In this document: positions 23,455-34,650 of the stretch, piece by piece
How positions within the stretch are numbered: the first letter of the stretch is position 1
How the letters are laid out: each line of letters starts with the position of its first letter
Source of the DNA: Simmondsia chinensis
Taxonomy: Eukaryota > Streptophyta > Magnoliopsida > Caryophyllales > Simmondsiaceae
Reading direction: 5' to 3'
Assembly: GCA_018398585.1 (NCBI GenBank)
Contig: JAGTTD010000003.1
Span: forward strand, 4,410,637-4,474,636
Length of the DNA: 64,000 bases
Position numbers and translations under genes: made by a program
The notes under the pieces: generated by a model
Database searches by the model: none
The model's input: the letters and a program-made list of their open reading frames with translations, nothing else
What the model was told of the DNA's origin: nothing

Positions 23455-23870
23455 TATGCAACGGTTTTGTAAAATGGTCGCATATGACTGAGCTTATGCA
23501 ACGGTTTTAAAACCACTGCATAAAATGTTAAAACTGCTGCATAATGGGGACCTAATGCAACGGTTTTAAAACCGCTGCATAAAATAGTCAAAACCGCTAC
23601 ATAATGGGGACCTAATGCAATGGTTTAAAACCGTTGCAAAAAATTATCAAAACCGCTGCATAATAGGGGCCTAATGCAACGGTTTAAAACCGCTGCATAA
23701 AATGGTCAAAACCGCTACATAATAGGGGCCTAATACAGCATTTTATAAACCGCGGCATAAACCGCTACATATATATCATGTAATAAAATGGTTTTATAAA
23801 TGTTGCAAAACCGCTGCATAAAATAACTTTATGCAACGGTTTCAAAACCGCTGCAAAAGAACAGCTACTT
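23455..23870 (+). repeat. CACTA-1 right subterminal repeat array
   Basis: About five 60-bp units, each with the motif in both orientations: ATGCAACGGTTTT...AAAACCGCTGCATAA, separated by 'tggggacctaatgcaa'. It mirrors the left array. Confidence 0.8.
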
Positions 23871-23894
23871 CTGTCCAATTATGTAGTAGAGATC

Positions 23895-24179
23895 TTACTT
23901 AACGAAATTAACACACCACTTCACCCTTAGCCTCTAAGGTCACACGACATAGCTCCTTGGGGAGGCTAACGTACTGGGAAAAATAACGCTGATGCCGACT
24001 TTTGGGTTCACAGTTCCCAACTATGCTCACGACAAAGGACACCTATTAGAGCACTTAGAGTAGAAGACTCATCTCTCTTCCTAAGCCCCCGGTTGGAGAG
24101 TAATGCTTCGTGACACCTCATGTGCGATAGTTCCCAGGAATAGGGTCATCTCTATAAATCCCTTTGCTCTAATACTGGT
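23895..24179 (-). other. Copia leader and primer site next to LTR B
   Basis: Internal 1 leader continued from 16180. The last bases before LTR B read on minus as AGTATTAGAGCA, a tRNA-iMet-type primer site with mismatches (usual TGGTATCAGAGC). A 210-bp block (23970-24179, starting 'aaaaataacgctgatgccg') is shared with 32785-32987. Confidence 0.6.
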
Positions 24180-26247
24180 TGTTGGGACGAATTTCAAAAA
24201 TTTCCTCTAATTCAATTAAGTCAACACAGCGGAAGGGGGTTGATTTAAAATTCTTAATTTTAAATTTACAGATTTAAATTCATAATTTAAATCTACAGGC
24301 CTCTTATTCTAATACATTCCTAATAATACATAAACTTAAACAGGCATAATGACATATACTGTAATTAAATAGAAAGGAAAAAAAACTAAAAGAAGAAGAA
24401 AAGAAAACATATCTGGGATTGCTCCAATAACAAGAAAACTAAAAAGAAATAATTTTAATAAGCAGAGAAAGCCGACACCCAGCGGTCTTCTATATAATGA
24501 CCACAAACTACCTGAAGAGTTGGCTCAGAAAAATATTAATCTTGAGGAAAAAAAAATTTCTAAAGAAACTTTTCTCTCCCACTATGTCTCTAAAAATCAA
24601 TGCTCTACAAAATCTTTTTTTTTTTAATTCTAAATTAAATACCAAACCCTTGAATAGGTACCTTTATTTATAATAGTATACTGGAGCGAAAAAATAAAAG
24701 AATTTTTATGTTGGATTCACTAAACAAAACATAAAAATACAGCGTTTAATTCAAACGCATAGTTAGAACGACGCGTTTTGACACAAGTTCAAAATGCGTG
24801 TGCTCGCCTGGCACGCGATGATTTGTTCGTGCCCAAAGGAGTAGATGCCTCCCTTGGGCAGTTGGCTACTACATTTATGCGCAGATTACACATCCTATGC
24901 AATTTTTTTCCCTTTGTTTCCCACATGTAGAAATTCATCTTATGAATTTTAATTTTTCAACTAATATTTTATTTTATAAGTTTTAACTTTTATTCACTCA
25001 TCTCGTGAATAAATTAATTCATCTCACAAATTCTTTAACATTATTCCGATGGAAATAAATAGAGAGGCTTGCGTAGGGACCTCAAGTACAATTTAAATCA
25101 AGCTCCAAATGGGTTAAATTAATCGTCTCGTGATATAATTTAATTACCATTTAATGAGACTTAATTCTACTAAATAAATCTCACTGCACTCTAGACTTAA
25201 ACTATTTATTCGATATCTCTCTAATAGACTGTATTGATGACAACAACCCCTCCACAAGATGTCCATGAAGAAGAATAAGTATAACTACTGCCATTATCCT
25301 TCTCATAGTTCTTCATTAGTTAATGACTCTGTTGGCCCCAAAGTCAATATTATTGTAATTTTGATGATAACAAGCATTTTGTGAGTCATGGGATTTAAAT
25401 TGTTCTTATCTTGTTTTTAAGTGACTTATAAGAAAGCTAGGCACATCAAGATTAATCATGGGTATGAAGCTTTCTAAAAGATGATAAATCAAGAGGAAAA
25501 GAGATAAAAGCTGAAGAGAAGATTTATCCAAATTGAAGAGAACGTGATCCGAGTCCGAGCAACCTTAAGTTATTTATTTTTATTGTCTAGGGCTTAGGAT
25601 TGGGATATATCAATTGAGTCCAATTCTCAATATTGATATGTGATGCTCTTACAAAAGTATTTTTGGAAAATAATTTGGATAGTTGATTTATCAAATTTTA
25701 TTTGAAAAATATTCAAGTCAAAATTAAACCAATCTACTTTATAAACCAAAATATTTTTTAAGATTGGTACTTTGAAAATTATGATCAAATCAAATAAAGA
25801 TAAAATTGCAATGGGTGATGATTTAGCTTGATTTATGGAACCGATTATTTTTATGATCAAGTAAAGTGGGAAACAAATTCAAAAAATTGAACAGATAAAG
25901 CAATCAATCAATTAATTTTTTTAACTTAGGAAATGTAATAAAAGTATCCGACCAATCAAGCAAATTGATCGAAACGTGTAAATGCACCCGAGTAGGCTGA
26001 GTGTCAACACACAGATGGTATGTGTCGACACACAGCCTTACAGTAGCCACCAAGAGCTGCTGTGTGTCGACACACAGACTGAAAAAGCTCAAAACGGCTA
26101 CTTTTGACTTGATTTCTTTCCAAAACCTTTTCCCAACTTTTTGAACGTCTTATTGGCCCTCATTTGCCTATAAATAGGGCTTGAATACTTTGGTTAAAAT
26201 CATCCAATACTCTCTAATCATTCTTTGATAAAAAATTCTCTTACATA

Positions 26248-26514
26248 AAGGAACATACCCAGTGCCTCAAGGGCTCCCGCCTACGCAGGGTCGCGAGGCG
26301 GGGGGGGGGGGGGGGGGGGGATTAACGCAGCCTTCCCCCTTCAGGGTGTTAACCTGAAGAGACTATTTTCCAGTGCCCCCAACCTGAGGGTGAGGACTTC
26401 CTAGGAGGTCACCCATCCTGATACTACTCTCGCCCAAGCACACTTAACTTTGGAGTTCTAATGGGATCCGGTGACGGCGTGTTGGTGCCCTCTTTAGTAA
26501 AAAAAAAAAAAATA
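26248..26514 (-). mobile_element. 5S-rRNA-headed SINE, near-complete copy
   Basis: On minus the order is: 5S rRNA-like head (about 26497-26385; contains GGATCCCATTAGAACTCC, AAGTTAAGTGTGCTTGGGCG, GATGGGTGACCTCCTAGGAA), then the tail domain (GGAAAATAGTCTCTTC, GGGGGAAGGCTGCGTTAAT), a G/C homopolymer and a degenerate end at 'gcactgggtatg'. Possible duplications of about 18 bp with mismatches lie at 26230-26247 and 26515-26532. The 5S internal promoter boxes A and C are well kept. It is inserted in the solo LTR. Confidence 0.75.
26300..26320 (+). repeat. G21 homopolymer
   Basis: Within the SINE tail domain, where sister copies at 18660 and 36541 have 'gggaagggtgg' or 'gggggggtag'. Confidence 0.9.
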
Positions 26515-27949
26515 AATAAATTCTGTTATATACTTGCGCTTTAAAGGTTTGTTTTTAAATTTTGTTTCAAACTTTTATTAGAGCATCACTTGTTCTCTTA
26601 TTGTTGATCTTTGATCTTCATTGGCATATCCTTAGCTTTGGCTAAGCTTGATCAAGTGTCAATTCACTCTTGAAAGAGTGAAGAATTTGAGTGCTTTAAT
26701 TCTTTCATTTCTTTATTCAAATTTGCTGCATTGTAAAGGTTGGATCCTGAGCCTACGGTTACAAAAGGATAGGTTGTAAAAGGCTGGTCTTGAGCCTACG
26801 TACAAAAAGACCGGTTGTAAAGGTTAGATCCTGAGCCTACGGTTACAAAAGGATTGGTTGTAAAAGGTTGGTCTTGAGCCTACGTACAAAAAGACTGGTT
26901 GTAGAGGTTGAATCCTGAGCCTGTTTTTAAAAAGGATCGTCGAGTTTAGTTAAAGGCTCAAGTGACTAAGAGTAATCACTTGAGAAGTAGACTGGCTTCC
27001 GGTTTGGAAGTGAACCACTATAAAAATCTTTGTGCATCTCTTTTATTTTTGTCTTTGTTTTTTATTTAACATTTATTGTTTAGCTTTCAATTAAATTTCT
27101 GGTTCATAAATTTAAAATTTTCATTTATCACTAAAGAACCTAATTCACCTCCCCTCTTAGGTTGCCATTTGGACCTTCAGACTCGCCCTTCCCTGAATAA
27201 TTTATTTATACTTGAACATATTAATAGTATAAATCCCAAATGTCAAACACTTCAAATACTTTGGCCAAAGATTCTGAGCTATTCAAATATTTGCGAATCA
27301 AATAAGGGAACATCTGTATCCCATAAGAGACTATAGATTCCCTATTAAATGCCTGATCCTTGTCACACTTCACACCGCTACCTAGTGTATGTGGGAATTC
27401 AGTCATGCGTTTAGACCTTACTTATAGTACATCAATGTAACTAGCGCTCCGTGCACAAGTTCAGAATACTCTCAGGATTTAGGGTAATTGTTCAAACAGT
27501 ACAACATGATTCACTAATCTCTGATAGTAGTCTAGAAACAAGCAACTCACATGGTTTAACTCAGTGTGCAAATCTTATTAAACACACCAACATAACACTA
27601 TTGAATCACCATTCACATGACCAGGACAATTCATCTAAAGTGTCACGTTATAGTCTTAGTATACAAGTGGTCCAAACTTGTATCCAACCGTGAGTCTTTC
27701 AAACAACAATTTATACCATTTTTTCCAAGTTTATCTATGGGTTAATCTCATAAACCACTTAGAATAAACATGTAAATTGCAATCGGAGGACTACACCCAT
27801 CTCATGGACATTTCCGAAAAGAAAATAACATGTTGTATAAATGCTCGCTTACACAAATTTAACAAAGAAACGATTGGAGCTTCAATTTTATTCCTTAATA
27901 AAATAATATTAACAGAATAAATCTTGATTTTAGGATACTATTTCTAACA

Positions 27950-28215
27950 ATCTCCCACTTATCCTCAACACAATTTATGTCAAGCTTTGTACTCATCCCT
28001 TCTACATATCAATTATTCCATCTAAAGCAACATGCCCTCTATGCGACTTTTGAAGCTACAACGTATTTAGTCTATATGGTGAAGTCAGCAATACAATACT
28101 GCTTGACATTCCTTTCTTTAATGGCTCCTACTCCAAGGGTAGGGACATGCCCAGACGTTGTACATCTAGCATCTTTATCTGATTGGATGTCAAAATCCGT
28201 ATAGCCAACTGGAAC
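27950..28215 (-). pseudogene. Ty1/copia RNase H remnant (internal 2)
   Basis: On minus: SDKDARCTTSGHVPTLGVGA then IKQYCIADFTI-like text, matching the copia RNase H motif (SDKDSRKSTSG.. and KQ.CIADSTMEAEY). The catalytic region is disrupted by a stop at 'TI*TKYV'. It lies directly inside the purine tract of LTR B. Confidence 0.75.
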
Positions 28216-28880
28216 CAGTTCACCAAATCGTTACTACTGATAACACCCCTACATCATTCATAATGTGTAGTATATTGTCGACATACAATACTAAGAAAGT
28301 CACTGCTTTTTCTTGATGTCGTTTGTACACGGATGGTCCATCAAGCAATTGCTCAAAACCATAGGACTTTATCGCTTCGTTGAATCTAATATTCGATGAG
28401 CATGAAGCTTGCTTTAGTCCATGCATGGACTTCTTCAGTTTACATACCATATGCTTCTAAATTTTACCAATAAAACTGTCTGATTGCATCATACAGATGT
28501 CTTCTTCAAGGCAACCATTCAAAAGGGCCGTTTTGACTACCATTTGCTAAATCTCATGATGAGCTACAATGGATTGGAGTATTCTTATGGACTTTAGCAT
28601 GGCTACTGGAGAGAAGGTCTCATCATAATGAATTTTTTCCTTTTGAGTAAAACCCTTAGCAACCAGTCTTGCCTTGAAGGTCTCCACATTCTTGTCCACT
28701 CCTCTTTACTTCTTGTAGACCCATTTATAACCAATGAGTTTAATGCTAATAGGAACCTCTACAAGATTCCAGACCTAATTAAAATACATTGATCCTAACT
28801 CAGATTCCATTGTTAAGACCTATTGGTCAGCATCCTTGTCTTTAATTGCCTCATTGTAGCTGAGAGGATAAGATTCAATG
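28216..28880 (-). pseudogene. Ty1/copia reverse transcriptase remnant (internal 2)
   Basis: An open stretch at 28220-28450 (minus) reads VCKLKKSMHGLKQASCSSNI then RFNEAIKSYGFEQ and FLVLYVDNILHIMNDVG. These are the copia RT hallmarks L.KS.YGLKQA and YVDD, the latter here YVDN, so the second catalytic aspartate is lost. The upstream part (28450-28880) continues in decayed frames with KWVYK-like and 'LESELRINVF*LGLES'-type text. The reading frame is not continuous. Confidence 0.85.
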
Positions 28881-29199
28881 TCACGGTCAACCATTAAGGC
28901 TCCTCCCATGAACCTGTCAGGTGCCCTGATCTTCCCACTACACCTAGGCTCTTGTGTACTTAGAACATTCTCCACCTTAACAGTACTGTATGCTAAGGTG
29001 TGTCTAGCTATTCAGAATTAGCATCATTTCCTTTTGACTCGTTTAACACTACTCTATTTTTGCTTTTGTAGTCTGCGACAAAATCCTTCTTTAAAAATTT
29101 CGCATACTTACAAAAACACTTTTGATTAGAAAGACTGTGGAGAAGACCACCCTTGTTCTTTTAGGATAACCCTAAAAAAGGGATCGGTAAACCAGCATG

Positions 29200-29640
29200 A
29201 CACATCATGGACCTCACCATCTCTAACAATGTCCTATTCCTTCTTTCTGCACCACTATTCTAGTACGGTGTGCCCAGAGCAGAAAGCTGAGATCTTGTCC
29301 CATTTTTAATTAGGAAATGTAGAAACTTACCTGAAAGATATTCACCACATCGATCTGATCGAAGTGACTTAACTTGTTTACCTAATTGCTTTTCAACTTC
29401 AAATTTGTACTCTTTGAACCTTTCAAAAGAGTCCAATTTATGTCTCATTGGGTAAACATATCTATACCTTGAGCAATCATCAATAAATGTGACGAAGTAC
29501 TCATACACACTACTTGCTTGAACATTCATTGTCCACATACATATTTGTGAACCAACACAAGCAAGTTACCAATCTTGTTGCCTTTAACCTTAAAAACCGA
29601 CTTGGTCACCTGTCATTCTATGTCGAATTCACAAACTAGT
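29200..29640 (-). pseudogene. Ty1/copia integrase catalytic core remnant (internal 2)
   Basis: Open frame 29260-29538 (minus): SSVYEYFVTFIDDCSRYRYV, FKEYKFEVEKQLGKQVKSLR, SDRCGEYLSGKFLHFLIKNG, then SQLSALGTPY. This covers the first two catalytic aspartates (FIDD and SDR.GEY) and ends just before the third residue (usually ..TPQ.NG..ER). The first is kept in this copy; a glycine after R is replaced by C. Text upstream of it is decayed. Confidence 0.85.
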
Positions 29641-30225
29641 AATGGCCTCAAGTCCAAAGACATTATCAGTTCATCTTTCACTTTGGTGCCATGTGTAGGC
29701 ATTATCCTTTTCAGGGTGTTTTCTTTTAGGAGATTGAACAAGTGAGCTTGTTTTAGATTCTTTTAAACAAATATGAGAGTTTTGATCAATAAACCATTTC
29801 TAAATGTATATTTTACAAATTTATTTAAAAGGTTCATGATCAAAATCAACTGAATAACCATTATTCAAAAAACGAGATATAGAAATCAAATTCCTGTGCA
29901 GAGTAGCTACAAATAAATAATTTTTTAAAATAAAAAACTCTAGCACTAAAGACTAAGCAAACATATCCTGTACTTAAGACCACTACTCTTGTATTGTCCC
30001 TAACCATCAGGTACAACACCCCATCGTGCAGCCTTTTTGTTTGCTCGAGCCTTTATAACATATTACAGATATGGTAAGTCAAACCTAAGTCTAGACAACA
30101 AGAACTTGGTGGACTCTAAACTGCACATAACTCAAATAAGTCAGACATCAACATATTCACCAGATGGCTTAGTAGTCTTTCTAAGAAGAGAAGCTAAGTA
30201 CTTAGTGCAAGTTTTCATCTAGCGG
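29641..30225 (-). other. Copia internal 2, gag-to-integrase stretch, degenerate
   Basis: No frame over 61 codons that makes sense. Parallel in position to 14700-15100 of internal 1. Ends where the LINE tail starts. Confidence 0.4.
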
Positions 30226-31560
30226 CCAATACAACAACAATAACAACAACAGTACCTGTGCCTCAAGGGCTCCCGCATAAGCAGGGTTGGGGGGGGGGGG
30301 GGGGTGGTAAGATGTATGCAGCCTTTCCCCTTCAGGGAGGTACCCTGAAGAGAGGCTGTTTCCGAGGACCTCCAACCTGAGGTATGTGCCATCATAGTAT
30401 CATGGCATCTTGTATGGCATCCTGAAAGCATGAGAGCAAAAAGCATATGGACATGACATAGCACAAAGCAGAAAGCAATCACAAAGCAAGCATTACGAAG
30501 CCCAACTCCAAAGAAGGCAACTACCAGTCAAACTAAGCCAAGTAAGCAGGTGAACAGATGGGCAAATAAGTGCGCCACTCGAGGTCACGAACGTCTTAAA
30601 ACACTAGTGCTAGTAGTAAGAAGCTACACTATTCTAAGCCTCTACATTAGCTACCCCTATGTTAGCCCTCCATCGAGTTCTATCTAAGCCCATCTCCTAC
30701 CGTAGGTTTAGGTGGGTGAGGTCTTGTCGGATCGTTTCCATCCATCTTCTCTTTGTCTTGCCTCTCCTTCTCCTACCTAGCACAGTATAGGGCTGTTCGC
30801 ATCTCCTAACTAGTGCAGTGAATGGTCTCCTCCTAATACAACCGAACCACCTCAAGCGTTTCTCCCTTAACTTATCCTTAATCGAAGCGACGACCACTTT
30901 AACTTCTTATGACGTCTTCCTAATCTTATCCTTCCTTGTGTGACCGCACATCCACCGCAACATCTTCATCTCCGCAGCCTTCATCTTCTATGTATGATGT
31001 TATTTCAATGGACAACCTTCTTCCCTATAAGACATGGTCGGTATCACTACCGTCTTGTAGTATTTTCCCTTTAGCTTTGGTGGGAACTTTCTGTGGCAAA
31101 GTACCGCAGAGGTGATCCTCCATTTATGCCAGCCTGCTTTAATTCGGTTGTTGACATCCTTGTCCACTTTATCGCTCTGGTGAACTAGAATTTAAGCTCC
31201 ACGTACTCGATCTTGGATCTACTAATTCGTAAGCCCTTCGATTGCAATGCCCTCTTGCACAATTCTAGCGTCTTGTTTACCTCTTCCCACGAGTCCCCCA
31301 CCAACACTATATCATTTGAAAAAAGCATACACTAAGGCACGTCCCCTTGGATATGTTAGTGAGCTCATCCACAACTATAATAAATAGAAAGGGACTCAAG
31401 GCAGATCCTTAATGCACCTCGATCGTTATTAGAAACGCTTCTGTCCAGACTTCTCGCATAAGAAATACTTTCCCTTTGCTAACTTATTTATGGACTTCGT
31501 TGCTACAATTGCAACCTTGCCCTTTCCTTCTTTCCAGTAGGTCCCTTGTTAGTAATAACT
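30226..31560 (-). mobile_element. RTE-type LINE, 5'-truncated, with (TTG)n-type tail
   Basis: Minus-strand translation: near 31385-31440 GSALSPFLFIIVVDEL (RT domain, HQGSALSP motif with a stop at Q), then a broken YADD-equivalent 'FFQMI*CWWGT', then KLKGKYYKTVVIPT, MKAAEMKMLRWMCGHTRKDK and, at 30697-30897, LREKRLRWFGCIRRRP and a KTKRRWMETIRQDL end. This is the standard C-terminus of plant RTE ORF2. About 440 bp of 3' region follow, ending with GGAAACAGCCTCTC, GGCTGCATACATC and a (TTG)n-like tail (30226-30252). The N-terminal endonuclease is missing. No duplication was found. Confidence 0.85.
30289..30304 (+). repeat. G16 homopolymer
   Basis: In the LINE 3' tail at the same relative position as the G21 run in the SINE at 26300. 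Confidence 0.9.
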
Positions 31561-32987
31561 AAGTCTAAATTTTTTTTTCCAGGCAAAGTAATTTGGTCAA
31601 GTAATTATATTATGTATTAGAAATAAATGAAGTTTACCAGCCGTATCCATTCCAAATATTGTAAATGCAAACATTAGTGTAACTGTCTAGAAATGAATGA
31701 AGTTTAAAATCTCACTCTAAAATAAATCTCATTCTAAATTTATTCAATAAAATTAGTTAATTAATTTTACTTTTAAAAATGGTAACTTCAATTATCTCAT
31801 AACCTATTCTCTAGAATCCCATTCTAAAACTAAATAAATTAATTTAACTAATTTTTGTATTTGAACAATACCAAAATTTAGAATATCTAATAATCTATTT
31901 TTAAAATCTAATTCATAAATTAAATTAATTAATAAAATTAATTATATTTAAAATCAGTTGCAATTTAGGGTTTAGTCTTTCTCATAGTCTATTTTTTGAA
32001 TCTCATTCCAAAAATTAAATAAGCTTATACTCTCTCGTAGTCTATTTTAGAATCTTATTCTAAAATTAAATTAATTAGTAAAATTAGTTTTTTATGTTTA
32101 AAACAATATTAACTTAGACTCTCTCATAGTCTATTTTGGAATCTTATTCAAAAATAATTTAGAATAACTTTTATTTAAAATACAATACTGATTCGCAACT
32201 TAGATTATCGCATAATATAATTCAGAATCTCATTCTAAAAAGAAATTAATTAATAAATAATTAATTTTTAATTATTATTTAAACTAGTACAGACGTCTAC
32301 ACATCAAAAAAATTAAATAATAAAAAAAATTTTCTCTTTTAATATTACTGATGTTAGCGCTGACGTCAGACATCGGATGTTGATGTCAGCTGTTAGCTCA
32401 GCAGGCGCTGACATCATGATGACCTCAACATCTGCTGACATTTTTTTAATATAATTTTTTAATTAAAATAATTTATTTAAAAATTAATTGAATCTAATCT
32501 TATTGTATCAATTTTATCCGATTTCGCAAATCTTAAAAATATATGTATAATCTCATCATACAAAAATCATAATTGCTAGTTTATGAATTGATATACCCGA
32601 ATTAACAATTAATTCATTAATGATTTAACCAATTCAAACCCTTACTTTAAACAAACTAGTTAACTATTAGCCCTTTTACGATTTAAACAATTTAAATCAC
32701 TACTTTAAGAATAGTTTCCTTCTTAATAAAATATCTATTTTATTAGACTGTAAATCAGAGACTGGCTCTGAAACCAATTGTTGGTAAAAAATAACTCTGG
32801 TGCCGACTGTAAGATTCACAGTTTTCAACTATCTTCACAACAAAGGGCACATATTAGAGCACTTACAGTGAAAATCTCTTTTCTCTACCTATGCCCCCGG
32901 TCGGAGAGTCACGTTTCGTGATACCTCACGTACGAGAGTTCCTTAGAATAGGGTAATCTTTTTATATCCATTGGCGCAAATACCGCT
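31561..32987 (-). other. Copia internal 2 leader: AT-rich, with GC hairpin cluster and two primer-like sites
   Basis: AT-rich leader with repeats of 'ctcatagtctattttagaatc'. At 32350-32440 a cluster of GACGTCAG/GCTGACATCA elements forms inverted repeats. A primer-like sequence ATTGGTTTCAGAGCC reads on minus at about 32765-32780. Another, GGTATTTGCGCC, lies beside LTR C (32970-32987). Between them sits the 210-bp block shared with 23970-24179. Confidence 0.6.
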
Positions 32988-34650
32988 TGTTGGGATGAAT
33001 TTAAAAAATTCTCCCTAATTTAATTAAGTTAACACAGCAGAAGGCGTTTAGAATTCATAATTAAAAACCTAGGTTTGATTTAAAATTCTTAATTCTGAAT
33101 TGAACACCAAACAGTTGAATATGTACATCTATTCAATGTAGTATATCGGAGCGAAAAAATATAAGAATTTCGATGTGGGATTCACTGAACAAAACATAAA
33201 AGTTCAGCGTTTAATTCAAATGCATAGTTAAAATGAAGCGTTCTGACACAGGCACAAAACGTGTGTTTTTGCCTGTCACAGCGTGCCATGTGGGACACGA
33301 TTATTCGATCGCGCCCAAAGGTGCGGATGCATCCCTTGGGCAGCCTCATTGGGTGACACAGGTCACGCGCTGATAGGCTGCTGCGTTTATACACAGATCG
33401 CACGTCCTGTTCGATTTTTCGTATTATTTTTTAACTTTGTTTCCCACTTGTAAAGATTCATCATATGAATTTTAATTTTTAAACAAATATTTTATTTTAT
33501 AATTTTTAACTTTTATTCATCTCATGAATATGTTAGGCAAAATTAAATTTACTAATCTCATGAATAAATTAATTCGTCTTGCGAATTCTTTGATATTTTT
33601 TTAATAGCAATAAATATAGCGGCTTACGCAGGGACCTCAGGAACAATTTAAATCTAGCTCAAAATGGATTAAATTAATCATCTCATGATATAATTTAATC
33701 ACCATTTAATGAGACCTAATTCCACAAAATAAATCTTACTATACTCTAGACTTAAACTATTTATTTGATATCTCCCTAATATACTGTATTGATGACAACA
33801 ACCCCTTCACAAGATGTCCATGACAAAGAATAAGTATAGCTACTACCATTATCCTTCTCACAGCTTCTCCATTAGTTACCGACTCGCCATTCCCTGAATA
33901 ATTTGTTTACACTTGAACATATTCATAGTATAAATCCCAAATGTCAAACACTTGGAATACTTTGGCCAAAGATTTCGAACTATTCAAATATTTAAGAATC
34001 AAATTAGCGGACATTTGTATCTCATAAGAGGCTGTAGATTCCCTATTAAATGCCTGATCCTTTTCACACTTCACGCCGCTACCCAGTGTATGTGGGAATT
34101 CAGTCATGCATTTAAACCTTACTTATATTATATCAAAGTAACTAACATTCAATGCACAAGTCCAGAATACTCTCATGATTTAGAGTTGTCGTTCAAACAG
34201 TATAACGTGTATCACTCATCTCTGATAGTAGTCTAGAAACAAGTAACTCATATGGTCTAACTCAGTATGCCAGTCCTATTAAACAAACCAATATAACACT
34301 TTTGGATCACCGTCCATATAACCAAGACAAGTCATCTAAAGTCTCGCGTTATAGTCTTAGCATACAAGTAGTCCAAACTTGTCTTCGACTATTAGTCTTT
34401 CAAACAAAAATCCTTACTATTTGTTTGAAGTCTATCCATGGGTTAATCTTATAAACCTCTTAAGACAAACATGTAAATTGTAGTCTGATTACCACACCCA
34501 TCTCATGGATGTTTCCAAAAAGAAAATCACATGCTGTATAAATGCTTGCTTACACAAATTTAACAAGAAAATGACTGGAACTTTAATTTTATTCTTTAAT
34601 AAAATAATATTAATAGAATAAATCTGAATTTTAGGAAACTATTCCTAGCA
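32988..34650 (-). repeat. Copia LTR C
   Basis: 1663 bp, TGTTGGGATGAATTT to CTATTCCTAGCA. Most of its length can be aligned with LTR B, for example 'ccctgaataatttgtttaca' against 27190. No purine tract follows at 34651, which is leader sequence of the next unit, so the unit between C and D lost its 3' half. Confidence 0.75.

Larger units (their letters stand above)
16181..23891. mobile_element. CACTA DNA transposon (CACTA-1), non-autonomous as seen
   Basis: The left end is CACTACTACGTAA. The right end reads ...TTATGTAGTAGAG, the inverted partner CTCTACTACATAA, with two changes from CACTACTACGTAA. A 3-bp duplication ATC flanks it (16178-16180 and 23892-23894), as expected for CACTA elements. 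Copia leader sequence continues on both sides. Both ends carry arrays of a GCAGCGGTTTT motif. I see no transposase. The interior holds SINE/LINE tails, a captured exon, a 219-bp tandem array and a GC-rich segment. Confidence 0.85.
25330..27179 (+). mobile_element. Solo LTR of a second, larger copia family (SIRE-like)
   Basis: 1850 bp from TGTTGGCCCCAAAGTC to TTGCCATTTGGACCTTCA, flanked by the perfect 5-bp duplication GACTC (25325-25329, 27180-27184). LTR B sequence continues on both sides. The ending 'aattcacctcccctcttagg' is typical of SIRE-type copia LTRs. It holds three copies of the palindrome TGTGTCGACACA (about 26000-26070), a 'gatcctgagcctacggtta' tandem repeat at 26735-26935, and a nested SINE. 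Confidence 0.85.
24180..27949 (-). repeat. Copia LTR B, split by a solo LTR
   Basis: Starts TGTTGGGACGAATTTC and ends TTTCTAACA. After removal of the 1855-bp insertion (solo LTR plus one duplication) it is about 1.9 kb. ATCTCCCACTT (27950-27960) follows as the purine tract of the next unit, while a primer site precedes it. It therefore serves both as 5' LTR of internal 1 and as 3' LTR of internal 2. Confidence 0.8.

Noticed and set aside
26385..26497. 5S ribosomal RNA gene on the minus strand
   Set aside because: The 5S-like sequence runs straight into a SINE tail, carries many substitutions, and recurs with the same fusion at 17495-17600, so it is a mobile-element head and not a gene.
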